From an uncultured Sphingomonas sp. (GTDB lineage Bacteria; Pseudomonadota; Alphaproteobacteria; Sphingomonadales; Sphingomonadaceae), in contig CAJYLV010000065.1 in NCBI GenBank assembly GCA_913776255.1, forward strand, positions 1 to 49,883: a stretch of 49,883 bases of DNA. The letters are read 5' to 3'. Under the pieces are notes generated by a model. The model saw nothing but the letters and a program-made list of their open reading frames with translations. It was not told the origin of the DNA and ran no database searches. The translations under genes were made by a program, and so were the position numbers. This document shows positions 21,227 through 29,193 of the stretch, one piece after another. The stretch's first letter is position 1; the number at the start of each line of letters is the position of its first letter.

Positions 21227-21666
21227 CAGTGCTGCTCCTCGAGCGTGCGGGTTTCGTGCATCTTTCCGGCCATTTGCGGCGGCATGTATTTCTCGTCGTG
21301 CTTGGCGAGCAGATTGGTGGCGACGAACGACGCGTCGGGGCGGAAGTGCCCCTCCGCGACCACGCCCGAGCCTTCACGGAACAGGTCGGGCGCGATCCCG
21401 CTGAACCGCACCGGCGTGGTCGCCTTGCCGTCGGTGACGACGAAGTCGATCGACACGCCGTCGGCGGCGCGCCGCAGCGAGCCCCGCTCGACCATCCCGC
21501 CCAGCCGCACCGCCTTGTCGGGCGGCGGCAGATTGCCCGCCACGTCGGCGGGCGCGTAGAAGAACGCCGCCTGGTCGCGAAGCCCCGACAGCGCGAGCAA
21601 CGCCGCCACGGCGATCGCGCCGAGCCCGAGCAGCACCAGCATCAGCCGTTGGTTCTTGCGGGTCAC
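21226..21666 (-). CDS. ccmE: Cytochrome c maturation haem chaperone CcmE
   Basis: GTG 21666 gives 146 residues. An N-terminal anchor helix (RLMLVLLGLGAIAVAALLAL) leads to the periplasmic beta-barrel domain with FFYAPADV, VRLGGMVERGSL and DGVSIDFVVTDG. Near the end is LLAKHDEKYMPPQM, where the His covalently holds haem before handing it to apocytochrome c. All expected residues are present. The start overlaps the ccmD stop and the stop overlaps the next gene, so it is part of a tightly coupled operon. Confidence 0.95.
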   Translation of the reverse strand: MTRKNQRLMLVLLGLGAIAVAALLALSGLRDQAAFFYAPADVAGNLPPPDKAVRLGGMVERGSLRRAADGVSIDFVVTDGKATTPVRFSGIAPDLFREGSGVVAEGHFRPDASFVATNLLAKHDEKYMPPQMAGKMHETRTLEEQH

Positions 21667-21767
21667 TTCTCGGCGTCCCGCATCTGGCGCCAGCTCCACC
21701 ACGCGAGCGCCGCCGCGGCGAGCAGGGTCAGCGCATAGGCGCCGGTGACGAACGGCCACGGGTTCAT
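21663..21767 (-). CDS. ccmD: Haem exporter accessory protein CcmD
   Basis: This 34-residue peptide starts at ATG 21767. It has one membrane helix (FVTGAYALTLLAAAALAWW) and a basic-acidic tail (RQMRDAEK), the standard CcmD form: an N-terminal YGxYVxxAY-like region, one helix and a charged end. It overlaps ccmC upstream and ccmE downstream by four bases each. In the known system CcmD helps release holo-CcmE from CcmABC. Confidence 0.9.
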   Translation of the reverse strand: MNPWPFVTGAYALTLLAAAALAWWSWRQMRDAEK

Positions 21768-22489
21768 GCGCGCGCCCGGCGACGCAGGCGCGCCTCCGCC
21801 TTCTCGCGCGCCAGCATCGTCCGCATCCGCATCAGCACCACCGCGCCGAAGAAAAAGGAAAAGCCCGCCAGCATGATCGGCAGCGGCCACAGCAGCGAGC
21901 GGTCGATGCTCGATCCGGTCAGCCCGATGCTCGGCCCCTGATGCAGCGTGTTCCACCACACCACCGAATAGCGGATCACCGGGAGCAGCACCGTGCCGGC
22001 GATGCCGTACAGCGCCGGGATGCGCCCGTCACCGTCGCGCTCGCGATCGGCCTGCGCCAGCGCGATAAAGCCGAGATAGACGAAGAACAGCAACAGCATC
22101 GAGGTCAGCCGCCCGTCCCACTGCCACCAGGTTCCCCAGGTCGGCCGCCCCCAGATCGCGCCGGTGACGAGGCAGAGCGCGGCGAAGATCGCACCCGGCG
22201 CGGCGATCGCACGCGCGGCGATCATCGCCAGCGGATGCCGCCAGACGAGGAAGACGATGCTGGAGATGGCGATGCCGCTCCACCCGCCCATCCCCAGCCA
22301 CGCGGCGGGAACGTGGATGTAGAGGATGCGGACGGTCTCGCCCTGCAGGTAATCGGCGGGCGTCTGGGTGAGCCCCGCCCAGCAACCGATCGCGATCAGC
22401 GCGACGCCCGCCCACCACAGGATCGGGGTGAGCGGACGCGCGATCTTCAGGAAACGCGCCGGATTGGCAAAGGCATGGAGCGCAGGCAC
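21764..22489 (-). CDS. ccmC: Haem transporter/handling protein CcmC
   Basis: From GTG 22489 the product has 241 residues and six membrane helices. The haem-handling WWD motif is WGTWWQWDGRLTS, flanked by YIHVPAAW and NTLHQGPSI, which carry the two axial His ligands. These show a functional CcmC that attaches haem to CcmE. The longer open frame to 22582 adds a non-conserved N terminus and is not preferred. ccmA and ccmB are not beside it. It begins the ccmC-D-E-TPR operon. Confidence 0.95.
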   Translation of the reverse strand: MPALHAFANPARFLKIARPLTPILWWAGVALIAIGCWAGLTQTPADYLQGETVRILYIHVPAAWLGMGGWSGIAISSIVFLVWRHPLAMIAARAIAAPGAIFAALCLVTGAIWGRPTWGTWWQWDGRLTSMLLLFFVYLGFIALAQADRERDGDGRIPALYGIAGTVLLPVIRYSVVWWNTLHQGPSIGLTGSSIDRSLLWPLPIMLAGFSFFFGAVVLMRMRTMLAREKAEARLRRRARA

Positions 22490-22600
22490 GCGGCCGGAAT
22501 AGGCGAACCGGGGGCGGCCGTCACCCCCGGCGTTTGGGGGAGCGGTGGCATAAGGACACAATGGCCGCGTCCTGCGCGGCAAGCGTGCCGGTGAAGGTTA

Positions 22601-22679
22601 CAGACATGGGCCCCTGCCTTCGCAGGGGCGACGGGGATCAACCAACCGTCGCCCCTGCGAAGGCAGGGGCCCATGTCTG
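22601..22679. repeat. Perfect 32-base inverted repeat (REP-like palindrome)
   Basis: The arms at 22601-22632 and 22648-22679 are exact reverse complements with a 15-base centre. Each arm contains its own hairpin, CCCCTGC CTTC GCAGGGG, so it can fold as one long stem or two cloverleaf stems. It fills the gap between ccmC and the dehydrogenase gene, whose transcripts read the same way. It resembles bacterial REP/BIME elements and could also end transcription. Confidence 0.9.
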
Positions 22680-22733
22680 CTTCGTCTCGCGCATCCCCGC
22701 CGCCACGCAAGGCGGCGGTGTGTCAGACCGCCA

Positions 22734-23789
22734 TCAAGCCGCCCTGCCGATCAGCCGGCGCGCGATCCGGTCGGCGACCTCGGCGGTCGGATCGCCCGAG
22801 GCGGCGGCCTCATCCCACACCTGATCGAGCCGATCGGGGATCTGCGCGATCCGCGCCATCACCTCGGCCTCGTCTCCGTGACCGAGATATTCCAAACCGA
22901 CGTTGATGATGCCGCCGGCGTTGATGACGTAATCGGGGGCGTAGACGATCCCGGCATCGTGGAGCCGCTGCCCGTCGGCGCGCGTCTCAAGCTGGTTGTT
23001 TGCACCACCGGCGACGATCTTCGCCTTGAGCGTCGGGATTGAGCGCTCCGTGAGGATCGCCCCCAGTGCGTTGGGGCTGACGATATCGACGTCCGCGGAC
23101 AGGATCGCGTCCGGCGCGACCGTGGTCGCGCCCAGATCCGCCGCCATCCGCTCGGCGCGCGCCTGATCGACATCGGCGAGCGTCAGCACCGCGCCGTCCT
23201 TCGCCAGCAAGCGGGCGAGCCCGCCGCCGACCGAGCCGAGCCCCTGGATCGCAACGCGCACGCCCTTCATGTCGTCGCTGCCGAGCCCGCGCTTCGCCGC
23301 GGCGCGCACGCCGAGATAGACGCCGTGCGCGGTGTACGGGCCGGGATCGCCGCCCGCCGCGCCCTGTGCGACCGGCAGGCCCGAGACGTAGCGCGTCTCG
23401 CCCGCGATCACCTTCATCCGCGCTTCGGACATGCCGACGTCCTCGGCGGTGACGTAGCGGCCGCCGAGCGACTCGACCGCGCGGCCGAACGCCACCAGCT
23501 GTTCGTCGCTGATCGTCGCGCCCGGCTTGTCCGCGAGCACGACGCCCTTGCCGCCGCCCAGCTCGAGCCCGGCCATCGCATTTTTGTAGCTCATGCCGCG
23601 CGAGAGCCGCAGCGCATCGGTAATCGCCCGGGAATCATCGGCATAATGCCAGAAGCGCACCCCGCCTGCCGCCGGCCCGAGCGCGGTCGAGTGGACGGCG
23701 ATCACCGCCTTCAGCCCCGATGCCGGATCGGTGAACAGGTGCAGCCCCTCATGGCTGTCGAAATCGGAATAGTCCCAGACGGAGGTCAT
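22734..23789 (-). CDS. Glu/Leu/Phe/Val dehydrogenase (leucine dehydrogenase type)
   Basis: The 351-residue product has the family's two domains. The N-terminal catalytic half shows GPAAGGVRFW, LSRGMSYKNAMAGLELGGGK, carrying the catalytic Lys, and RYVTAEDVG. The NAD-binding half has VAIQGLGSVGGGLARLLAKD and later VAGGANNQL and APDYVINAGGIINV. Such enzymes reversibly deaminate branched-chain or aromatic amino acids using NAD+. The PxxGGxR-GGGKG arrangement is that of leucine dehydrogenases; the exact substrate cannot be read from sequence. The gene stands alone between a repeat and tRNA-His. Confidence 0.93.
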   Translation of the reverse strand: MTSVWDYSDFDSHEGLHLFTDPASGLKAVIAVHSTALGPAAGGVRFWHYADDSRAITDALRLSRGMSYKNAMAGLELGGGKGVVLADKPGATISDEQLVAFGRAVESLGGRYVTAEDVGMSEARMKVIAGETRYVSGLPVAQGAAGGDPGPYTAHGVYLGVRAAAKRGLGSDDMKGVRVAIQGLGSVGGGLARLLAKDGAVLTLADVDQARAERMAADLGATTVAPDAILSADVDIVSPNALGAILTERSIPTLKAKIVAGGANNQLETRADGQRLHDAGIVYAPDYVINAGGIINVGLEYLGHGDEAEVMARIAQIPDRLDQVWDEAAASGDPTAEVADRIARRLIGRAA

Positions 23790-23879
23790 CGTCTCTCCAG
23801 TGCGCGCGACGTTAAATTACCGCCGCACGCAATAATCTTGTCGAGCGAAAAACGCCAGCAAGAAACAGAAATGGAGGGA

Positions 23880-23957
23880 TGGGGCGATCGACGGGACTTG
23901 AACCCGCGACCCTCGGTACCACAAACCGATGCTCTAACCAACTGAGCTACGATCGCC
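23880..23957 (-). tRNA. tRNA-His(GTG)
   Basis: The cloverleaf has acceptor GCGATCG/CGATCGC preceded by an extra 5' G (the G-1 that marks tRNA-His) opposite discriminator C73, D-arm AGCTCAGTTGGTTAGAGC, anticodon stem TCGGT/ACCGA with loop TTGTGGT (anticodon GTG), T-arm with GTTCAAG, and an encoded CCA. Confidence 0.95.
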
Positions 23958-24004
23958 GCGAAGGCCGTGCCCCTAGCGGCACCGCAGGCCGTTCGTCAAG
24001 CGGT

Positions 24005-24724
24005 TCAGAAGCGTCCGTCGACCGAGAAGCTACGCGCCGCACCATTGGCCGCGAAGCCCGCGCCGTCCAGCCGCGCCGCGATCGTCGGGTCGGTCGGGAT
24101 CAACGTCAGGTCGGCGCGATAGCGGCCATCGGGCCAGAGCCGCAGGTTGACGCCCTCTCCCGCGCCGCTGGCAAGCGGCAGCAGCAGCGCGCCCGCGTCG
24201 CAGCGCGCGCTGCCGCTCAGCGCGCCGGGCAGCGGCTGGCCGAGGAACGCCCCGGCGAGGCTGGCACGGACGCGACCTTCGGCGGCCTGGCAGGTGCCAT
24301 CGACGAAGCGCACGGTGACGCCGTCGAGGTTGAGCGCGGAGACGGGGAGCGGCGCGAAGGCGTTGCCGGGGGAGAGCGGCCCGCTGGCGTCGATCACCGC
24401 CGCGCGGTTGCGCCCGATCTCGACCACCCCCGCCAGCCGCTGCGCCGGATCGTTCGAGTCGCTCGCCAGCGCGATCCGCGCGCGACCGATCAGCAGCGCG
24501 AACGGCGACAGCCCGGCGTCGAGATCGCCGAGCGCGATGTCGCCGAACCGCGCCTCGACCAGCCGCCCGGACCACAGGCTGCCGGTCACCTCGCGCGCGG
24601 CGAACCCCTGCCCGTCGAGCCCGCTCCAGCCGAGCGCGAGCCGCAGCGGCAAAAAGGCCAGCATCGCCGCCGCGAACAGCGCGAGGAACAAGGTGCGGCG
24701 ACCGGTGGTGAGCGGGATGCGCAT
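24005..24724 (-). CDS. gspN: Type II secretion protein GspN
   Basis: The 239-residue product starts at ATG 24724, overlapping the gspM stop (ATGA). It has one N-terminal membrane helix (TLFLALFAAAMLAFLPLRLA) and a periplasmic beta-rich domain (GLDGQGFAAREVTGSLWSGR, LPVSALNLDGVTVRFVDG) that is typical of GspN. GspN is an optional part of type II systems; some work without it. Two cysteines (TCQ, RCD) may pair. It ends the gsp operon. There is no sign of damage. Confidence 0.85.
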   Translation of the reverse strand: MRIPLTTGRRTLFLALFAAAMLAFLPLRLALGWSGLDGQGFAAREVTGSLWSGRLVEARFGDIALGDLDAGLSPFALLIGRARIALASDSNDPAQRLAGVVEIGRNRAAVIDASGPLSPGNAFAPLPVSALNLDGVTVRFVDGTCQAAEGRVRASLAGAFLGQPLPGALSGSARCDAGALLLPLASGAGEGVNLRLWPDGRYRADLTLIPTDPTIAARLDGAGFAANGAARSFSVDGRF

Positions 24725-25197
24725 CAGACGCCCCGCGACCGCAGCGTCATCGTCGCCGTGACGCTCCCCGCGCCATTGCCGGACACGCTGAGCGAATCGA
24801 CGAGGATGCCTTCGGCCTCCAGCCCGCTGATCCACTGCATTAATGCGCCAGCGCGCGCGGTGGCGATCGCGGTGCGGACGCGGTCGGGCGCCTCGACATC
24901 AAGGCTCGCGAGCGTGAACCCCGCGGCATCGGCGCGCGCGCGCACGATGTCGGCGAGCGGCGCGGACAAAGGCGTGGCGCGGCGCTGCAACGCCTTGACC
25001 TGCCGCAGCCCGGCCTGCGCGGCGCCGAGCCGGATCACCGCATCGGTATAGCGTTCACGCGACGACGACAGGCCGTCGCGGACCGGGCGGATCACCGCGC
25101 CCCACACCAAGGTCACCGCCGCGAGCGCGACCATCACCAGCAACAAGCGCCGCTCGCGCAGCGAGCGTCCGTCGAACCACGCCTTCAACGCCGTCAT
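24724..25197 (-). CDS. gspM: Type II secretion inner-membrane protein GspM
   Basis: The 157-residue product has a short cytoplasmic start (MTALKAWFDGRSLRERRLLL), one membrane helix (LLVMVALAAVTLVWGAVI), a coiled-coil-like stretch and a small ferredoxin-like periplasmic domain ending SVTATMTLRSRG. It binds GspL and helps build the assembly platform. The start overlaps the gspL stop by four bases, and the stop overlaps the gspN start. Length is normal. Confidence 0.88.
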   Translation of the reverse strand: MTALKAWFDGRSLRERRLLLVMVALAAVTLVWGAVIRPVRDGLSSSRERYTDAVIRLGAAQAGLRQVKALQRRATPLSAPLADIVRARADAAGFTLASLDVEAPDRVRTAIATARAGALMQWISGLEAEGILVDSLSVSGNGAGSVTATMTLRSRGV

Positions 25198-26282
25198 GGC
25201 CGCACCGTCATGTCGCCGGTCAGGCGACCGGCCGATTGCTGGAAGACGCTCGATTCGACGGTGAATCCGGCGTTGGCGAGCCGCGACTTGACCGTGTTCG
25301 CCTGCGCCTCGCCCGCCAGCGACAGCGAAACGCGCAGCGCGCCGTTCGGCTCGAACTGCAAGGCGGTGATCTCGGTCTCGGGCACCGCCTCGACGATCGC
25401 GTAGACCGCCGCGGCGGTGCGGGTGAACCCCTGCCCCGGCCCGCGCAACGCCGACAGCCGCTCGCCGAGCATCCGCGTCTCGTCGCCTTCGCCGGTGCCG
25501 CGCGGCAGGCCCTGGCGCGCGATCGTCGCCGCACGCTGCTCGATGGCGTCGGCGCCGAACGAATAGCGCATGATCCGCACGACATCGATCGCAAGCGTGG
25601 CGAGCAGCGTCAGCCCGGCGAGCACCGCCAGCCGGCGCACCAGCCCCCAGTCGATCGCGGTGCGGCGACGGCGGCGGGCGAAGGCCCCCTGCCGCAGGTC
25701 GATCACCGGCTCGGCCACCGCGTCGATCGCGGCGGCGCGGAGCGCGGCGCGGTCGAGCAGGCGTGGCGTCTCGCCGCGGGTGACCAGCCCGGTGAGCACC
25801 GGCTCGTCGGCCCAGCCGGTGGTGCGCCCGCGCGCCACCACCTGCCCGCCGAGGTCGGCGCGGACATAGCCTTCCTCGGGCTCGGGGAGCAGTAGCGGCG
25901 CGGGAACGACCGCGGCCGGATCGACCCCGTTCTGCGCAAGCGATGCGAGCCAGCCCGCCATCCGCGCCGGGGCGACGACCGCGATCGCGCGCTCGCCATC
26001 GCGTTCGCGTCCGACCGCGACGTGCAGGTCGTGCGCCGGCTCGGCGGTCGCGTCGCTGACGACGACGCGCGCCGCCGCCAGCGCCTGTGCCGGAGAACGC
26101 GCGGGGAGGCTCGCCCAGTGGAGCGTCACCGCGTCGGCGGGTGCGACCGCGACGACGCGATCCTCCGCCGTCACCTCGGGCAGCCCCTCGCCCTCGCGCT
26201 CGACCGCATCGTCGCGGATCCGCCACCAGCGCCATGGCTGCGAATCGTCGGGGGGCAGGAAGAGGAGCGTCGCAGCGGTCAT
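25194..26282 (-). CDS. gspL: Type II secretion protein GspL
   Basis: ATG 26282 gives 362 residues. The N-terminal cytoplasmic domain (about 1-230) is actin-like and binds GspE; it ends before RRRRRTAIDW, followed by a membrane helix (LAVLAGLTLLATLAIDVV). The periplasmic ferredoxin-like domain reads VETEITALQFEPNG-like text and AGFTVESSVFQQSAGRLTG. The order matches GspL of other proteobacteria. It overlaps gspK upstream and gspM downstream. The longer open frame past 26282 is not conserved. Confidence 0.88.
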   Translation of the reverse strand: MTAATLLFLPPDDSQPWRWWRIRDDAVEREGEGLPEVTAEDRVVAVAPADAVTLHWASLPARSPAQALAAARVVVSDATAEPAHDLHVAVGRERDGERAIAVVAPARMAGWLASLAQNGVDPAAVVPAPLLLPEPEEGYVRADLGGQVVARGRTTGWADEPVLTGLVTRGETPRLLDRAALRAAAIDAVAEPVIDLRQGAFARRRRRTAIDWGLVRRLAVLAGLTLLATLAIDVVRIMRYSFGADAIEQRAATIARQGLPRGTGEGDETRMLGERLSALRGPGQGFTRTAAAVYAIVEAVPETEITALQFEPNGALRVSLSLAGEAQANTVKSRLANAGFTVESSVFQQSAGRLTGDMTVRP

Positions 26283-27247
26283 GGTACATCCCCCCATTGC
26301 CGCGTCACGAGCCGGACGGGAAGGGTCCGCGCGTCGATCAGCCCTTCCTCGTGCAATTCGGCGCCGCCATTGGCCACATCGATACGCAGCGCGAACCATT
26401 TGGTGGTGACCGCGGTCTGCGACTGCGCGCCGATGTCGGTCGCGCCGCCCGCGCTCGCCAGCTGCGCCCAGAACTGCCCGGCCTGCGCATAGCCGCCCGG
26501 CGGGCGGCGGAGCAGCAGCCCCTGCGCCTGCGCCACGCCCATCGTGTCGGGCAGCAGCATCGCGAGCAGCGGCGCCTGTTCGGGGAGCAAAGTGTTGACG
26601 TTGAGCACCGACTGCCGCGCGATCGGCAGGGTGCAGACCCAGGGCTGGATCAGCTTGTACGCCTCGGGCGTGACGCCCTTCACGGCGCGCAGCTCGCTGA
26701 CGTCGGCCATCAGCGTCCCGGCGGTGCGATAGCCGCGATAGGCGCTGTTCTCCGCGCCGCCGGGCAGCGGATCGTCGTCGCTGTCGAGCCAGTCGGCGGT
26801 CGCCACCGCGATCGCATCGCCATCGGGGACGCGCAGCAGCCGCAACAGCCGCTGGAAACGCGTCAGCGCCTGCGGGTTGACGAGATAGGCGTCGCCGAAG
26901 CCGAAGGTGACCAGCCCGTTGAGGTTGAAGCAATTGCCGCCGTCGGTCACCCGCGCGGTGGCGGTGCCACCCGGTATCGGCAGCCCGAACGGCCGCCCGC
27001 TCCACCCACCCGTCAGCGCGACGCGGTCGCGGCTCTGTTGCAGCAATGTCGAGACCCGGCGCGTCGCCAAGGTTTCAGCGGCATAGGCATAGCCCCGCGC
27101 GGCATCGAGCGCGACCGCATTGGCGGCGAGCCGCGTCGACAGCCGCAAGCGCTCCAGCGCGGTCGCCGCCATGACCGCGATCACCGCGACGAGCAGCAGC
27201 ACGGTCAGCAGCGCGGCGCCGCGCTCGCCGGGTCTAGCGCGGCGCAT
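26279..27247 (-). CDS. gspK: Type II secretion minor pseudopilin GspK
   Basis: The 322-residue product has the pseudopilin start: GERGAALLTVLLLVAVIAVM, with cleavage after Gly near residue 10, a hydrophobic helix, then the large GspK-specific alpha domain (TADWLDSDDDPLPGGAENSA, where the Asp residues bind calcium, and VSELRAVKGVTPEAY). The usual Glu at +5 is missing (LLTVL), as is normal for GspK, which lies at the tip of the pseudopilus with GspI and GspJ. It overlaps gspJ by 14 bases. Confidence 0.92.
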   Translation of the reverse strand: MRRARPGERGAALLTVLLLVAVIAVMAATALERLRLSTRLAANAVALDAARGYAYAAETLATRRVSTLLQQSRDRVALTGGWSGRPFGLPIPGGTATARVTDGGNCFNLNGLVTFGFGDAYLVNPQALTRFQRLLRLLRVPDGDAIAVATADWLDSDDDPLPGGAENSAYRGYRTAGTLMADVSELRAVKGVTPEAYKLIQPWVCTLPIARQSVLNVNTLLPEQAPLLAMLLPDTMGVAQAQGLLLRRPPGGYAQAGQFWAQLASAGGATDIGAQSQTAVTTKWFALRIDVANGGAELHEEGLIDARTLPVRLVTRQWGDVP

Positions 27248-27905
27248 CGATCGCGCCTGTCGGGGTGCCGGGGCCTTGCTGACCGTTGTTGGTGTCGTCG
27301 ACCGGCCGCGGCGCGCCGGTGCCGACGAGGAACAGCAGCCGGAACGACTGTCCGCCCGCCCGTACCAACGTCAGTTCCATCGCCTGCGGCAGCGTTGCGC
27401 GCTGGTCGCCCTGCCATGTGTCGCTCCACGCGCCGGCATAGCGGAAGCGCACGCGCACCTCCTGCACGCGGTCGACCAGCAACGCCGCGGGCAGCGGCGC
27501 GGCGCCGTCGAGCGCGGGATAGGGGACGCGCTCGATCCCGTCGGCGGTCAGGCGATATTCGACCTTCTGCAAGGTCGCGCGCGGCGCCTGATCGGGGCTG
27601 GCCCAGCCGCCGCGCACGAAGCGCAGGATCGGCTGCGCGCTGCGGTCGCCCGAGAAGGCGGGGAGCAACGTGCCCGTGGCGTCGCGCGTCGGGCGGTCCT
27701 GCGCCTGCGCGAGATCGGCGGTCATGATCGACACCAACCGGTTGAGCGCGGCATTGTCGTCGAGCGCGGCGCCGGTTGCGCCCTGTGCGCGGACGCTGAA
27801 CGCCAGCAACGCGACCCCTGCGGCGGCGATCATCCCGAAGATCATCAGCGCGATCATCACCTCGACCAAGGTGAAGCCCGCTTCCTGTGTCGTCCGGCGC
27901 GTCAC
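27234..27905 (-). CDS. gspJ: Type II secretion minor pseudopilin GspJ
   Basis: GTG 27905 gives 223 residues. The prepilin-peptidase site EAGFTLVEVMIALMIFGM has Gly before Phe and Glu at +5, followed by a hydrophobic helix. The C-terminal beta domain includes ILRFVRGGWASPDQ, VEYRLTADGIERV and VDRVQEVRVRFRY, typical GspJ text. It pairs with GspI and GspK at the pseudopilus tip. The start overlaps the gspI stop by four bases. Confidence 0.93.
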   Translation of the reverse strand: MTRRTTQEAGFTLVEVMIALMIFGMIAAAGVALLAFSVRAQGATGAALDDNAALNRLVSIMTADLAQAQDRPTRDATGTLLPAFSGDRSAQPILRFVRGGWASPDQAPRATLQKVEYRLTADGIERVPYPALDGAAPLPAALLVDRVQEVRVRFRYAGAWSDTWQGDQRATLPQAMELTLVRAGGQSFRLLFLVGTGAPRPVDDTNNGQQGPGTPTGAIDAPR

Positions 27906-28303
27906 GGCCCGACCCGCGTCTGCGCGATCGGCGCGGGCGGCGGGCGGACCATCGTCGCGCGGCCGAGCACCGCGCCGCCCGCATCGCTGACCGCGACGTC
28001 GATCCGCTGCACGTCGCCGTCACCGAGCGGCTGGGTATCGCGCACCCATGTCCAAGTGCGTCCGCCGGCCTGTTCGACCCCGCTTGCCCGGCCGCGGGTC
28101 GGCGGCTGCGCGTCGGTGACCGCCTCGATCGCGACGTTGCGGGCGACGATCTGCGCGAGCAGCGCCGACGACACGAAGCCGGTCGAGCGGATCGTCTGCC
28201 CCTCCAGTCGGATCAGCGCGAGCGCGGCGAGGCTGAACACGACGAGCGCGACCATGATCTCGACCAGCGTGAACCCGCGCGCGCGCGGGTCAGCCGGCGA
28301 CAC
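27902..28303 (-). CDS. gspI: Type II secretion minor pseudopilin GspI
   Basis: GTG 28303 gives 133 residues with the short leader MSPADPRARG and the cleavage site RGFTLVEIMVALVVFSLA (Glu at +5). The C-terminal globular domain has RNVAIEAVTDAQPPTRG and RTWTWVRDTQPLGDGDVQRI, matching GspI in length and order. It nucleates the pseudopilus tip. It overlaps gspH by 14 bases upstream and gspJ by 4 bases downstream. Confidence 0.93.
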   Translation of the reverse strand: MSPADPRARGFTLVEIMVALVVFSLAALALIRLEGQTIRSTGFVSSALLAQIVARNVAIEAVTDAQPPTRGRASGVEQAGGRTWTWVRDTQPLGDGDVQRIDVAVSDAGGAVLGRATMVRPPPAPIAQTRVGP

Positions 28304-28766
28304 GGACGGTCCCGTCGGCGTCGATCGTCACGTCGGTGCGCATGCCCTCGCGCGTCAGCGTCACGGTCATCGCCCGATCGGCGAGCCCGGTGGTGTCGAA
28401 GGTCAGTCGGTCGCGGGCCGGGCCGGTGGTGGCGGTGCCCGGCTTCCAGCGCTCGACGCCGAGCGCGCCGTCCAGCGGCGTCCACGCGCCGCCGCGCCAC
28501 TGGTCGAAGCCGTAGCCGCCCGGCGTCACCCACAGGCTGACCGGGCGCGCCTCGACGATCGCGGCATCGTGCGCGGCGCGCGTCCGCACCGCGAAGCGCG
28601 TCGCCTCGTCCATCAGCCGGCCGCGCGTGTCGGGCATCATCAGCACCGCAGCCGCCGACGCGAGCCCGATGACGGTGATGACCACCATCAGCTCGATCAG
28701 CGTGAAGCCGCGCTGCCGCCCGGCGCGCGGCCGCCGCGCCTTACTGCCAGGACCCGATGTCGGCAT
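28290..28766 (-). CDS. gspH: Type II secretion pseudopilin GspH
   Basis: ATG 28766 lies 26 bases inside gspG and gives 158 residues. The leader is long and basic (GSKARRPRAGRQRG), then GFTLIELMVVITVIGLASAA with Glu at +5. The body has WVTPGGYGFDQWRGGAWTPL and RLTFDTTGLADRAM, close to other GspH proteins. It acts as a minor pseudopilin near the tip. The next gene, gspI, starts 14 bases before its stop. Confidence 0.92.
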   Translation of the reverse strand: MPTSGPGSKARRPRAGRQRGFTLIELMVVITVIGLASAAAVLMMPDTRGRLMDEATRFAVRTRAAHDAAIVEARPVSLWVTPGGYGFDQWRGGAWTPLDGALGVERWKPGTATTGPARDRLTFDTTGLADRAMTVTLTREGMRTDVTIDADGTVRVAG

Positions 28767-29193
28767 CGATCCCCTGCCCGCCGTCCTTGCCGTCAGCCCC
28801 CAGCGTCCAGACGTCCGCCGCGCCGTGCTGACCGGGCGAGGCGTAGAGATACGGGCGGTTCCACGGATCCTGCGGCAGGCGCTTGATATAGCCGCCGGCC
28901 TGATAGCGCGCCGCATCCGCCCCCGCCGGCGGGGTGACCAGCGCCTGCAGGCCCTGCGTGGTCGTCGGGTAATTGCCCATCTGCAACCGGTAGAGTTCGA
29001 GGCCCTGCTCGATCGTCGCGATGTCGGCCTTGGCCTTCTGGATGCGCGCGGTGTCGCCCGAGGGCAGCACGTTGAGCGCGACGATCGTCGCGAGCAGGCC
29101 GATGATGACGATCACCACCATCAGCTCCACGAGCGTGAAGCCGTTGCGCTTCCGGCGGCGGTTCTTCTGTTCGGTCGACATAGGCATTCTCAT
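28741..29193 (-). CDS. gspG: Type II secretion major pseudopilin GspG
   Basis: The 150-residue product carries KRNGFTLVELMVVIVIIGLL, with Gly before Phe for prepilin peptidase and Glu at +5, then ALNVLPSGDTARIQKAKADI, TIEQGLELYRLQMGNYPTTT, QGLQALV and the C-terminal WNRPYLYASPGQHG and GADGKDGGQGIDADIGSW loop that binds calcium. It forms the pseudopilus shaft. ATG 29193 overlaps the gspF stop by four bases; the shorter start at 29181 (MSTEQK) is equally possible. Confidence 0.96.
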   Translation of the reverse strand: MRMPMSTEQKNRRRKRNGFTLVELMVVIVIIGLLATIVALNVLPSGDTARIQKAKADIATIEQGLELYRLQMGNYPTTTQGLQALVTPPAGADAARYQAGGYIKRLPQDPWNRPYLYASPGQHGAADVWTLGADGKDGGQGIDADIGSWQ

